The notes under the pieces: model-generated
What the model was told of the DNA's origin: nothing
Database searches by the model: none
Seen by the model: only the letters and a program-made list of their open reading frames with translations
Origin: an uncultured Fibrobacter sp.
GTDB lineage: Bacteria; Fibrobacterota; Fibrobacteria; Fibrobacterales; Fibrobacteraceae
Direction: 5' to 3'
DNA: 33,168 bases
Assembly (NCBI GenBank): GCA_946414075.1
Contig: CAMKNA010000025.1
Coordinates: forward strand, 1 to 33,168
In this document: positions 8,466-16,868 of the stretch, one piece after another
Layout of the letters: each line of letters begins with the position of its first letter
How positions within the stretch are numbered: the stretch's first letter is position 1
Position numbers and translations under genes: made by a program

Positions 8466-10403
8466 CTAGCGCCAGCGCTCCCTTTCATATTCACGAAGAG
8501 CCTTAACAGCATTCTTGAATTCCAGACTGTTCCCTGCGTTTTCTATACGGGCAACAAAGGCCCCCACCGTCTCCCCGGGCTTGCGGACCAGGCCTTGGCG
8601 TTTCAGTTGTTTCTCCGCAAGGTCCAGAGAGCGCACCCACTTTAGCGCACGCAGGTCAGGCTTTATCTGTACCTTCCCCTTGCGCCGTTTAAGCAGAACG
8701 CGAGCAAGTATTACCAGCAAAAGCAAAAGGGGCAATCCGTAAGTCCAGGGGCTGTCCAAAAGCCCCTGTGTAGCGGTCTGCCAGTCATCCACCACACGGC
8801 GCCACTGCCCTTCCTTAAGCAAGTGGAAGAACCGGGCAAAGCGGCCCTTTACCCCTTCCCACCTGGATTGCCAGAGAGACGGCATCGCGAAAAGTCCGCC
8901 ACGCATGGGCGGTGTCGGATCGAAGGAATACCAACGACCATTCCAAAGAACTTCTACCCAGGAATGGCTGTGGTACCTACGAAATACCACATAGTCGCGA
9001 CCGTCCACGCGTTCAGGGTGGGCAAAGCCCGTCACATACCTAGCCTGGATTCCCTGATGTCGCAAAAGCAAGACCGCTAGGGTCGCATAGTATTCACAGA
9101 AGCCTTCTTTAGCAGTCCAGAAAGCGCGCAAGGGATCCATGTTGCCACGATGAACCCCAGGAACCACCAGGGAATACCTGAAATTTTGAACAAAATAATT
9201 TCTAATAGCCAAAAGAACAGCCCTTTCATAAAGTCCATCCGACAAGGAGTCCCGCAAAGTGTCTTGCAAGAAGTCTCGCTTTGGCAAGTCCATGGCCACG
9301 GCCACAGAATCAATAAAACCTTGGTGAATCTTGCCTATCTGAAGGTTTGCGGATGCGTTAAGATAGGGATCCATATGCAAAACAGAACCGTCCAGAGAAT
9401 CATCCACGAAGTAATACCAGTCCCCATGCTTTCCGTTAGCGCCGGCAAATATTCCCGTCTTGTAGTAATCTAGGGAATCCGCATTCTTGGCGGCCACCCC
9501 CACCGCTCCAAAGGGCGCAAACAGGAACCCGAAATTGTCCAGGGCCGACTGCACCCACACGGAACGGACGCTTTCTTTCTTGGTTGCAGAATCTGTCAAT
9601 TCAAATACGGGATAGTCAATCTGGTAGTATGCCGGATAGAGTTTCTGTTCCGACTTTGTGGGGAGTTTCCAGATTTTGCCTACATATTTTTCGTAGACGG
9701 CGGCCCGTAGGTATTCAGGGGCGTTCCTGTCCCACACCCGCAGGATTACCTGGCTGTTGTACTTGGAGCTGTAATTGTTGGAAAAGGACCCCAGGGAAAC
9801 TACAGGGTCAAAGCCCATCACACGATTCCGTTCCATGTAGTCCCTGGCCCAGCGGCCGTCGTAATGACGGTGGTTTTTCCAGTATTGCCACCCGCCAAAA
9901 GATGTCAATCCAAAAAAGGCTACCAACAGCAAAAAGAGAAGATACTTGTACAAAGCTGTACGGGGTCTTCTGTAAGAAAGAATCGCAAGCAACAGCCCCA
10001 CCACTCCCACAACAGTTCCCTCACGCCCGGCCTGGAACATGCCCAAAAGCAAGGCCGCCACGCCGTCGAAAATGACAAAGGCTTCGAAACCGCCACGACC
10101 AAGGCTCCGTTTCTGGAGCCACGCCAAGAACAGTAGGTACCAGGCCGGAATGAAAATCACATAAGGCGAAACACCGTTTTCGACCTCGGGAGTCACCACC
10201 CACCACAGGGCAAATGGAATGATGGCTCCATAAGCATAACGCTTTTTATAGCGCGGAATCGGCTTTTCCAATGTCCAATGCAGATACAGAAAGCCCAGGG
10301 CAAACAGAATTCCCAGCGGGAGCATCTCGCTGCTGATTCCCAGATTCACCGCCGCAAGCACCAGGAAAAGCGTCTTGAATATTTCCCTCAGGGACTTTCT
10401 CAT
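8466..10403 (-). CDS. TgpA-like membrane transglutaminase-family protein (DUF3488/transglutaminase core)
   Basis: 645 aa. About six N-terminal membrane segments (residues 1-175) precede a large extracytoplasmic part containing a transglutaminase-like core. The catalytic triad is visible: Cys436 (GFCEYYATLAVLLLR), His480 (HSHSWVEV) and Asp495 (SFDPTPP). One more membrane segment (about 553-575, LPLLLLLVILARVLL) is followed by a cytoplasmic tail resembling DUF4129 (KQGLVRKPGETVGAF pattern). This is the TgpA/DUF3488 arrangement. It starts at ATG 10403, overlapping the DUF58 stop by 4 bp (ATGA), which implies translational coupling. The trio moxR-DUF58-transglutaminase is widespread. Its biochemical role is poorly defined, probably cell-envelope protein processing or assembly. 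Confidence 0.92.
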   Translation of the reverse strand: MRKSLREIFKTLFLVLAAVNLGISSEMLPLGILFALGFLYLHWTLEKPIPRYKKRYAYGAIIPFALWWVVTPEVENGVSPYVIFIPAWYLLFLAWLQKRSLGRGGFEAFVIFDGVAALLLGMFQAGREGTVVGVVGLLLAILSYRRPRTALYKYLLFLLLVAFFGLTSFGGWQYWKNHRHYDGRWARDYMERNRVMGFDPVVSLGSFSNNYSSKYNSQVILRVWDRNAPEYLRAAVYEKYVGKIWKLPTKSEQKLYPAYYQIDYPVFELTDSATKKESVRSVWVQSALDNFGFLFAPFGAVGVAAKNADSLDYYKTGIFAGANGKHGDWYYFVDDSLDGSVLHMDPYLNASANLQIGKIHQGFIDSVAVAMDLPKRDFLQDTLRDSLSDGLYERAVLLAIRNYFVQNFRYSLVVPGVHRGNMDPLRAFWTAKEGFCEYYATLAVLLLRHQGIQARYVTGFAHPERVDGRDYVVFRRYHSHSWVEVLWNGRWYSFDPTPPMRGGLFAMPSLWQSRWEGVKGRFARFFHLLKEGQWRRVVDDWQTATQGLLDSPWTYGLPLLLLLVILARVLLKRRKGKVQIKPDLRALKWVRSLDLAEKQLKRQGLVRKPGETVGAFVARIENAGNSLEFKNAVKALREYERERWR

Positions 10404-11581
10404 GGGAGCAAATCCTCCTGACGGTTCAGGGAAATTTTTTCCTTCAGCAATGAGTGGTGCACCAGCAAGGTGTCATCGCCATACTGCCCACGGGATGTTC
10501 CGCTGCAGACAAGGACCTGCTTGTGTATTAGAGAATTATCTTCATGGTGGAGCCCCAGGCGTAACACAGGGCCCATGGGCCTTGCCGCCGGAGACCAGAC
10601 ATGACTTGCCACAGACGCATTCCTCTTGAAGGGGCGTGCCGCCGGAATCCGGGCGAGGGCGGCAAAAAGGCTGTCCCCGCCGTCGCTCGTGTTCAGCGGG
10701 ATTTCCTCATCACCTATGAAGAAGCGCCCCAAGATTCCCCGCTCCATGAACCAGGCGCCCACGCCAGCCGCCAAACGGATAAGGCCTTCTTGCAGGGAGC
10801 GTTCCCGCACAGTATTTCCGCGGACATCTAGCACCAGGACGATTCCCGCACCACGCTCTGCTTCGAACTCCTTGGTAAAAGGCCTGCCATACCGGGCAAA
10901 GGCCTTGTGGTGTAAATCACGCAGGGAATCACCCTCCTGATACTCCCGCACCCCCGAAAAGTCCAACCCACGGGCAAATCCAGAAGTAAGCAAGGGCGCA
11001 AAGACAAGGCCGCTACTCCCCCATGTCAAAAAGTCAAAAGACGAAATGCTTGTCGGCCTCGGGTAAACCAGCATTTCCACCGAGCCTGCCTTGGCACCGT
11101 ACCGCAGCATCCCCATGATTTCGGGAACCAGAAGAGACACTTTCCCTATGGTAAAAGCGCCCCGCTTCTTGGCGCGAACTTTACACTGCAGCATGGCGGA
11201 ATCGCCCCTGTTCACCAACACATAGGGAGACTCTTCGCACGTCAAACTTGCATCCATGCGAAAACAGGAAAGCGAAACGGAGTCCATCCGGTTTTCCGCT
11301 GTCACCCGAACCTGGACTGTCGTCGTCTCGCCTTCAAAAACAGGCGCCACCTCTACGGAATCCACCTTGAAACGGGTCTTCCGGCAGGTCATGAAAAGGG
11401 ATGGTGCAAGGGCCAGGAACAAGAGAAAATCCAGACCGCAAAAGATCCAGGCCGCCCAGAAACCGGGCATAAGTCCCGCCACCATGGAGAAAAAAAGCAG
11501 TGCAAAGGCGCTGCGCCCCGCCGGCATAAAATATTCCTGCCAAGCAAAGTACAGCCGTATGAGAAGCCCCGCCCTTGACAT
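10400..11581 (-). CDS. DUF58 / vWA-like membrane protein of the MoxR operon
   Basis: 393 aa. Two N-terminal hydrophobic segments (about residues 20-60), then a beta-rich region, then the DUF58 signature (GLDFSGVREYQEGDSLRDLH, followed by KAFARYGRPFTKEFE). The vWA-like fold starts VLVLDVRGN, with Asp252. A normal MIDAS would read DxSxS; here both serines are replaced, so metal binding may be lost. DUF58 proteins work with MoxR ATPases, probably as their membrane partner or substrate adaptor. The gene lies 11 bp after moxR, with AGGG before the ATG, and overlaps the transglutaminase gene by 4 bp. Confidence 0.9.
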   Translation of the reverse strand: MSRAGLLIRLYFAWQEYFMPAGRSAFALLFFSMVAGLMPGFWAAWIFCGLDFLLFLALAPSLFMTCRKTRFKVDSVEVAPVFEGETTTVQVRVTAENRMDSVSLSCFRMDASLTCEESPYVLVNRGDSAMLQCKVRAKKRGAFTIGKVSLLVPEIMGMLRYGAKAGSVEMLVYPRPTSISSFDFLTWGSSGLVFAPLLTSGFARGLDFSGVREYQEGDSLRDLHHKAFARYGRPFTKEFEAERGAGIVLVLDVRGNTVRERSLQEGLIRLAAGVGAWFMERGILGRFFIGDEEIPLNTSDGGDSLFAALARIPAARPFKRNASVASHVWSPAARPMGPVLRLGLHHEDNSLIHKQVLVCSGTSRGQYGDDTLLVHHSLLKEKISLNRQEDLLP

Positions 11582-11592
11582 TTTCCCTGCTT

Positions 11593-12501
11593 TTACTTGG
11601 GAATCTTAACCTGGGTGCGGATAGATTCTAGGATGTTCCTGACCGTAGAGCCATTTCCGTCTTTCGCGAAGACCCGGTGCTCCATCACGGGGAAAAACAC
11701 CCGCTGGATATCGTCGGGATTTACAAAGTCCCGGCCCTGAATAAAGGCGGAAGCCTGGGCCATCTTGACAAGGTTGATTCCCGCGCGGGGGCTTGCCGCC
11801 AGGCGGACAGCCGGATTTTCACGAGTCGCCTGGACTAGGCTCACCACATACTTTTCAAGACTTTCGTCCACATGAACCTTGCGGACGGCGTCCCGGGCCT
11901 GCAAAATCTCTTCGGGAGTGGTGACGGCCTTCAGCTGGTCTAGGGGCTTGCCCTCCCGATGGCTGCGCAGGATCTGGAGTTCCGTCTCCGTCGACGGGTA
12001 ACCCAGGGAAAGCCGAATCAAGAAACGGTCCATCTGGGCTTCGGGCAGAGGGAACACTCCGTGAAATTCCACCGGGTTTTCTGTCGCAAGTACCATGAAC
12101 AGCTTGGGAAGCGAATGCCGTTCCCCCTCTATGGAAACCTGGCGCTCTTCCATGGCCTCCAGCAGGGAACTCTGGGTGCGGGGCGATGCACGGTTGATTT
12201 CATCGGCCAGCAAGATCTGGGTAAACACAGGGCCCTTCCGGATTTCAAAGTCTCCCGTATTCATGCGGAACACCGCCCCACCGGTCACATCCGCAGGCAG
12301 CAAGTCCGGCGTAAACTGGATACGGGCAAAATCCGCCCCGATGGCTACCGCAAGGGCCTTGGCCAGCGTGGTCTTTCCCGTCCCGGGGACATCTTCGATG
12401 AGCACATGGCCGTCAGCCAGTAAGGCCATCACCAGCATTTCTATGGAATCCCGCTTGCCAAGCAACACGGAGTCAAGAGCGTTCAAAAGTTTTTCAATCA
12501 T
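11593..12501 (-). CDS. moxR: MoxR-family AAA+ ATPase
   Basis: 302 aa from ATG 12501. Typical MoxR: Walker A GTGKT with Lys43, Walker B LLADEINR with Asp100-Glu101, then SSLLEAMEERQV, sensor 1 ATENPVE, and arginine-finger region PEAQMDRF. MoxR ATPases act as chaperones for the maturation of vWA proteins and complexes. It is the first gene of the operon with DUF58 and the TgpA-like gene. A TTG five codons upstream (12516) is possible, but TATATTAG lies between it and the ATG, which looks like a promoter element. I therefore prefer the ATG. Confidence 0.94.
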   Translation of the reverse strand: MIEKLLNALDSVLLGKRDSIEMLVMALLADGHVLIEDVPGTGKTTLAKALAVAIGADFARIQFTPDLLPADVTGGAVFRMNTGDFEIRKGPVFTQILLADEINRASPRTQSSLLEAMEERQVSIEGERHSLPKLFMVLATENPVEFHGVFPLPEAQMDRFLIRLSLGYPSTETELQILRSHREGKPLDQLKAVTTPEEILQARDAVRKVHVDESLEKYVVSLVQATRENPAVRLAASPRAGINLVKMAQASAFIQGRDFVNPDDIQRVFFPVMEHRVFAKDGNGSTVRNILESIRTQVKIPK

Positions 12502-12505
12502 GTTT

Positions 12506-12513
12506 CTAATATA
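12506..12513 (-). promoter_or_regulatory. Possible promoter element abutting moxR
   Basis: On the minus strand TATATTAG is followed by AAAC and the moxR ATG. If used as a TAnnTTTG-type -7 element, the transcript would start at or next to the start codon. No ribosome-binding site is visible. Confidence 0.35.
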
Positions 12514-12537
12514 CAAAAAGGGGTTAGGATTTAGGGG

Positions 12538-12576
12538 CTAGGATTTAGAATCCAATCTCTAGTCTCTAAATCCTAG
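12538..12576. repeat. 12-bp perfect inverted repeat between moxR and mnmA
   Basis: CTAGGATTTAGA (12538-12549) and TCTAAATCCTAG (12565-12576) are exact inverted copies separated by 15 bp. A further partial copy, TTAGGATTTAG, lies at 12524-12534. The block fills much of the divergent intergenic spacer and could be an operator or a repeat element. Confidence 0.6.
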
Positions 12577-12595
12577 TCTCTATACTCTATTTTCC

Positions 12596-12603
12596 TATAT
12601 TTT
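12596..12603 (+). promoter_or_regulatory. Possible mnmA promoter element
   Basis: TATATTTT lies 10 bp before the mnmA ATG; no Shine-Dalgarno sequence is visible in between. It is similar to the elements before dusA and hslO. Confidence 0.35.
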
Positions 12604-12613
12604 CGCTAGTATT

Positions 12614-13711
12614 ATGGAACCAAATAACAAAACAGTAGCGGTCGGACTTTCGGGTGGCGTAGATTCCGCCCTTACCGCCTGGACCTTGCAGCAGAAGGGC
12701 TACAACGTCGTAGGCATTACCATGGCCCTCTGGGACGGTTCCATCGATATGCCCGTCGTGGAGGGCCGCTCCGGGTGTTTCGGCCCCAACGAGGGGGAAA
12801 GCATCGAAGCTGCCGAGAGTGTGGCCAAGCGGCTTTCCATCCCCTTCCATGTGGTTCCCGTAGTCGAAGAATACAAGAAAAACGTGCTGGACTATTTCCG
12901 CACCGAATACCGGGCGGGCCGCACGCCCAACCCCTGTGTCCGCTGTAACCAGTCCATCAAGTTCGGGGCCATGCTCCACGCCGTCCGCAAGATGGGCGTG
13001 GACTTTGACTACTTTGCCACAGGGCATTACGCCCGCCTGGATTTTAAGAGCCCCGAGGAACCTTTCCTGTGGAGAGCCCGGGACACTTTCAAAGACCAGT
13101 CCTATTTTCTTTCCAGGCTTACCGAAGACCAGCTTTCGTCGGTACTTTTCCCGCTGGGCGAAATGCACAAGGAAGAGGTCAAGGAACTGGCCCGAAAGAT
13201 TGGCTGGGAAGATTTCGCCTCCAAGAAGGAGAGCCAGGATTTTCTGGAATGCGGCGACTACTCCGTGCTCTTTGACGAAAGCGACAACGTTCCGGGCGAC
13301 TTCGTGGACGTGAACGGCAAAGTCCTGGGGCAGCACAAAGGGTTCATCCATTACACCATCGGGCAAAGGAAAGGCCTCAACATCGGCGGACAGCCGGAGC
13401 CCCTTTTTGTAATCGCCATCGACACCAAGAAAAACCAGGTGGTACTTGGCCCGAGAAGCCTACTCCAGTGCGAAGAAGTAAGCGGAAGCCAGCTGAATCT
13501 GATGGTCTCTAAGGATTCCCCCCTGCTACAGCAAAAGCTTCAGGCAAAAATCCGGTTGGGCCATACCTTCGCCGAAGCCACCATCACCGACCTTACGCAA
13601 GACAAGGTTTCCATCCGTTTCGATACACCACAGTTCGCCGCCACGCCTGGGCAGATTATGGTGCTCTACGCCGGCGAAGGCATCGTGGCCTCGGCGATTA
13701 TCGAGAAGTAA
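12614..13711 (+). CDS. mnmA: tRNA-specific 2-thiouridylase MnmA
   Basis: 365 aa. Catalyses 2-thiolation of wobble U34 in tRNA-Lys, -Glu and -Gln, using ATP and a sulfur relay. The PP-loop SGGVDS is at residues 13-18. The first catalytic Cys is Cys108 in NPCVRCN. GHYAR, KDQSYFL and the HYTIGQRKGL motif are present, and length matches the family. The second cysteine region is atypical: instead of STGICFIG the protein has KKESQDFLECGDY, so the nearest Cys (Cys213) is two positions later than expected. Function is probably preserved, but the persulfide chemistry could differ. The gene is convergent with the DJ-1-family gene. Confidence 0.95.
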   Translation: MEPNNKTVAVGLSGGVDSALTAWTLQQKGYNVVGITMALWDGSIDMPVVEGRSGCFGPNEGESIEAAESVAKRLSIPFHVVPVVEEYKKNVLDYFRTEYRAGRTPNPCVRCNQSIKFGAMLHAVRKMGVDFDYFATGHYARLDFKSPEEPFLWRARDTFKDQSYFLSRLTEDQLSSVLFPLGEMHKEEVKELARKIGWEDFASKKESQDFLECGDYSVLFDESDNVPGDFVDVNGKVLGQHKGFIHYTIGQRKGLNIGGQPEPLFVIAIDTKKNQVVLGPRSLLQCEEVSGSQLNLMVSKDSPLLQQKLQAKIRLGHTFAEATITDLTQDKVSIRFDTPQFAATPGQIMVLYAGEGIVASAIIEK

Positions 13712-13728
13712 TTTTGCGTGGCGGCGGC

Positions 13729-14274
13729 TTACCGGGCCACCACCTGTTTGCGGATTTTTTCCGTAAGTTCGCGGCCGCCAAGCTGTGCGATACATTCAAA
13801 GGCAAATTCTTCGGCAGAGCCTGCGCCACGGCTCGTGACGATGTTCCCGTCTACGACCACGCGGTCTTCGACGAACTTTTTACAGACAAGTTCACTTTCG
13901 CAGCCGGGGAAACAGGTGACGGTGCGGTCCACAAGAATTCCCGCCTTGCTCAGCACCAGCGGAGCCGCGCAGATGGCAAAGATCCACTTGTCCTGATCGT
14001 TGAAATCGCAGATGACCTTCTCTACATCGGTGGAGGCCTTCAGGTTCTTAACGCCTGGTCCGCCACCCGGCAAAAGGATTCCGTCATAGGCTGCGGTGTC
14101 AGCACCCGAGAGCGCAAAATCCGTCGCAATTTTCAGGCCGTGAGCCCCCACGACTTCAGCCTTGCCCGAAACGGAGGCCAGAGCCACACCGATTCCTGCG
14201 CGCTGCAGGTAGTCAAAGGGAGTCACGAATTCGGTTTCCTCGAAACCATCGGCCATCAGGAATAGGATTTGCAT
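13729..14274 (-). CDS. DJ-1/PfpI family protein (YajL/ThiJ-like)
   Basis: 181 aa, a single DJ-1/PfpI domain. The nucleophile-elbow cysteine is Cys102 (FAICAAP), and Glu15 (GFEETEF) matches the conserved glutamate that tunes that cysteine in DJ-1. The glycine loop LLPGGGPG is present. Members act in oxidative or carbonyl stress, as glyoxalase-like enzymes or as chaperones; the exact activity cannot be read from the sequence. It starts at ATG 14274 with a GAGG sequence about 8 nt upstream and is divergent from hslO, another redox-stress gene, across a 55-bp spacer. Confidence 0.92.
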   Translation of the reverse strand: MQILFLMADGFEETEFVTPFDYLQRAGIGVALASVSGKAEVVGAHGLKIATDFALSGADTAAYDGILLPGGGPGVKNLKASTDVEKVICDFNDQDKWIFAICAAPLVLSKAGILVDRTVTCFPGCESELVCKKFVEDRVVVDGNIVTSRGAGSAEEFAFECIAQLGGRELTEKIRKQVVAR

Positions 14275-14317
14275 AGTAAACCTCGTTTTTGAAAGAAATT
14301 TAAATAATTAAAAATTC

Positions 14318-14325
14318 TACATTTG
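14318..14325 (+). promoter_or_regulatory. TAnnTTTG element directly before hslO
   Basis: TACATTTG is a perfect match to the Bacteroidetes -7 consensus. It ends 4 bp before the hslO ATG, with no Shine-Dalgarno sequence between, so a leaderless or nearly leaderless mRNA is predicted. Confidence 0.5.
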
Positions 14326-14329
14326 GGCC

Positions 14330-15208
14330 ATGAATTTCAAGGACCGCATTATCCGCGCCACGGGCAAAAAAACGCCCTTCCGCCTGATTGTCGTCGACTT
14401 GACTGCGACGATGAACGAAATCGGCAAGAAGCACAACGCACAGGGTTTCGCCCTCAAGCTCTTGGCCGAAAACTCCATCGCAAGCATTTTCTTGAGCGCC
14501 TCGCTCAAGTTCCCGGGCACCGTGAGCTTTACCACCCGTTTCTCGGGCGAAATCACGCTGGTGCAGTCGGACTCCACGCCGCAGGGCCTGGTGCGCGCCA
14601 TGATTCCGCAGCCGGAACTCCAGGCGGTTGGCGGTAACGAACCCGCCCTCATTCCGCAGAGTGTCCGCGTCGTCAAACTGAACGAACAGGGCAAGCGCGT
14701 CCACGAAAGCATTATCGAGGCTCCCGCCGTATCGATGGGCCAGAACCTCGCCACCTACCTTTTGCAGTCCGAACAGATCCGCTCGGCCGTGGGCATCGAA
14801 GCCGCCTTCAACAAAGAAGACCCGAGCAAGCTCGACTACGCCGCCGGTTTCTACATCGAAGCCTTCCCCGACCTCGAAGACAAGGACATCAACCTGATCG
14901 AAGTCATCATCCAGAACTTGCCGAAGTTCTGCGACATGAACACGCCCGAAGGCTTTGACCTGGACGAACTGTTGGACCAGCTGCGCGGCCCCTACGAAAT
15001 CGACATCGTCAAAGAAATCGACCCGAAGGCCTACTGCCCCTGCAGCCGCGAACGCACCGTGGCAACGCTTGCAACGCTCCCGCTCAAGGACTTGCAGGAC
15101 CTCGAAAAAGAAGGCAAGGACCTCGAAGTGATTTGCGACTTCTGCCGCACCCCGTACCAGATTACGCTTGCGGATTTGCGCTCCATCATCAACGAACGAA
15201 AGAAATAG
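14330..15208 (+). CDS. hslO: Redox-regulated chaperone Hsp33
   Basis: 292 aa. Hsp33 is a cytoplasmic holdase that is activated when its zinc-bound cysteines oxidise. The C-terminal redox switch is intact: Cys236-x-Cys238 (YCPCSRE) and Cys269-x-x-Cys272 (CDFC), the standard CxC...CxxC spacing. The N-terminal body (FSGEITLVQSD, LPKF) fits the family and the length matches E. coli HslO. It is the first gene of a four-gene run with thrH, an acyltransferase and an RNA methyltransferase. The thrH ATG follows 4 bp after its stop. Confidence 0.95.
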   Translation: MNFKDRIIRATGKKTPFRLIVVDLTATMNEIGKKHNAQGFALKLLAENSIASIFLSASLKFPGTVSFTTRFSGEITLVQSDSTPQGLVRAMIPQPELQAVGGNEPALIPQSVRVVKLNEQGKRVHESIIEAPAVSMGQNLATYLLQSEQIRSAVGIEAAFNKEDPSKLDYAAGFYIEAFPDLEDKDINLIEVIIQNLPKFCDMNTPEGFDLDELLDQLRGPYEIDIVKEIDPKAYCPCSRERTVATLATLPLKDLQDLEKEGKDLEVICDFCRTPYQITLADLRSIINERKK

Positions 15209-15212
15209 CCCT

Positions 15213-15833
15213 ATGTTTACCAAGCAATGTGTCGTTACCCTGGACCTTGAAGGTGTCCTCGCCCCCGAAATCTGGATTGCCGTCGCCGAAAAGACAGGCA
15301 TCAAGGACTTGCGCCTCACCACCCGCGACATTCCCGACTACGATGTGCTCATGAAGGGCCGCATCGCCATTCTTGAACGGGAAAACATCAAGCTTTCGGA
15401 CATCCAGAGCGTGATTGCGAATCTCGGCCTGCTCGACGGCGCCCGGGACTTTATGGACAAGCTCCGGGACGAAGCCCAGGTGATCATTCTTTCGGACACA
15501 TTCCAGGAATTCGCCTACCCCATCATGAAGAATCTGGGATTCCCCACCATCTTCTGCCACAACCTGATTGTGGAAAACGACCGCATCAAGGGCTACCACC
15601 TGCGCATCGCCGACCAGAAGGCCAAAGTCGTAAAACACCTGCAAGAACTTAACTTCAAGGTGTTCGCCAGCGGCGATTCCTTCAACGACACAGGCATGCT
15701 CAAGCAGGCCGACAAGGGCTGCTTCTTCTGCGCGCCGGACTCCATCGTCGCCCAATTCCCGCAACTTGAAGCCACCAAGACCTACGACGAACTTTTAGAA
15801 AAGTTCCACCAGTTCCAGGCGACGCTCCCGTGA
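15213..15833 (+). CDS. thrH: ThrH: phosphoserine phosphatase / phosphoserine:homoserine phosphotransferase
   Basis: 206 aa from ATG 15213. HAD-superfamily enzyme of the ThrH type, known from Pseudomonas, which dephosphorylates phosphoserine and can pass the phosphate to homoserine. Motif I is the characteristic DLEGVLAPEIW, with Asp11 and Glu13 in place of DxD. TTRDIPDYDVLM, ILSDTFQEF (motif II) and ASGDSFNDTGML (motif IV) follow the ThrH pattern closely. It would serve serine biosynthesis and possibly feed threonine synthesis. An upstream in-frame ATG at 15168 lies inside hslO and is rejected. The TGA stop overlaps the GTG start of the next gene. Confidence 0.94.
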   Translation: MFTKQCVVTLDLEGVLAPEIWIAVAEKTGIKDLRLTTRDIPDYDVLMKGRIAILERENIKLSDIQSVIANLGLLDGARDFMDKLRDEAQVIILSDTFQEFAYPIMKNLGFPTIFCHNLIVENDRIKGYHLRIADQKAKVVKHLQELNFKVFASGDSFNDTGMLKQADKGCFFCAPDSIVAQFPQLEATKTYDELLEKFHQFQATLP

Positions 15834-16864
15834 GGCCTAGGGAACTCTACGCCGAAATCCTGAGAATCATAGCGGCGTTTTCCGTGGTGTTCCAGCATAC
15901 CGTCACCTCCGCCTGGTACAACATTCCCGTGCGTACCGACGAGTGGCTCACCCTGAACTTTTACAACAGCATCGCCCGCTTCGGCGTGGGCGTTTTCATC
16001 ATGATCAGCGGGGCGTTCATGCTTTCGCCCCGATACGCCCACCCTCCGGAAAAAATCCTCGGCAAGAACCTCACCCGCATCTTGCTCCTGCTGGTGTTCT
16101 GGGTCGTCGTCTACGGTACGGTCAATACCTTCGTTGCCGGCGGGTCCATCAAGGACATCTTCGCCACACCCTTCCTGCTTTTCACCAAGCCGCCCACCCA
16201 TCTCTGGTTCCTTTACACCATCGCAGGGCTCTATGTTCTGACCCCAGCCATGCGGGTCTTTACCGAACACGCCAGCCACCGCATGGTTCTCTATGTCATC
16301 AGCATTTTCTTCTGTTTTGGCCTGGTGCTCCCCATGGTGAACCACCTGTTGGAACGCCTGGCCGACTTCACCCTGTATAAAAACATCCGCATCCAGGGAT
16401 GCACCACCTTCGCGGGCTTCTACCTCACCGGATTCTACATTTCCCACTACGGCCTGAAACCACTGGCCCGAAAAATCTTGTACCTCTCGGCCATTGCCTC
16501 CTGGGCCTTCGCCTTTATCTCCTCCACCTACTTTTCTATCGACCGCTCCAAGCCCAACGAATATTTTCTGGGCAATTTCCAGCCAACCACCTTCCTGATT
16601 GCCGCCGCCATTTTCTGCTTTTTCTGTGAACGGTACCGGGGCGTGCTGACCACAAACCGCCGCCTCACCTTCGTTTCGGCCTGCATGCTGGGCGTGTACC
16701 TGATCCACCCTCTTTTCATCAAGCTTTTCTACGGACTCAAACTGTCGCTCCTGACGCCACACCCCATTGTCGTGGTACCCGTCGTCGCCATAGCCATTTT
16801 CGCCCTTTCCCTGTTGGTCACGTCGATTTTTAGGCCTATCGCCCTTTTTAAGAAATTCTTCTAA
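15830..16864 (+). CDS. Acyltransferase 3 family membrane protein
   Basis: 344 aa with about ten hydrophobic segments. The N-terminal ELYAEILRIIAAFSVVFQHT carries the family's R and H residues, and HLWFLYTIAGLYVLTP is the second typical block. The family (OafA, WecH and related) transfers acyl groups, often acetyl, onto sugars or other surface molecules. Substrate unknown. The start is GTG 15830, overlapping the thrH stop as GTGA, so translation is probably coupled. The next gene follows after 4 bp. Cofactor and substrate cannot be inferred from the operon. Confidence 0.9.
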   Translation: MRPRELYAEILRIIAAFSVVFQHTVTSAWYNIPVRTDEWLTLNFYNSIARFGVGVFIMISGAFMLSPRYAHPPEKILGKNLTRILLLLVFWVVVYGTVNTFVAGGSIKDIFATPFLLFTKPPTHLWFLYTIAGLYVLTPAMRVFTEHASHRMVLYVISIFFCFGLVLPMVNHLLERLADFTLYKNIRIQGCTTFAGFYLTGFYISHYGLKPLARKILYLSAIASWAFAFISSTYFSIDRSKPNEYFLGNFQPTTFLIAAAIFCFFCERYRGVLTTNRRLTFVSACMLGVYLIHPLFIKLFYGLKLSLLTPHPIVVVPVVAIAIFALSLLVTSIFRPIALFKKFF

Positions 16865-16868
16865 CACC

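Noticed and set aside
14300..15331. 343-aa minus-strand frame opposite hslO
   Set aside because: Antisense shadow of hslO, whose zinc cysteines and family motifs are certain; low-complexity Val/Phe-rich translation.
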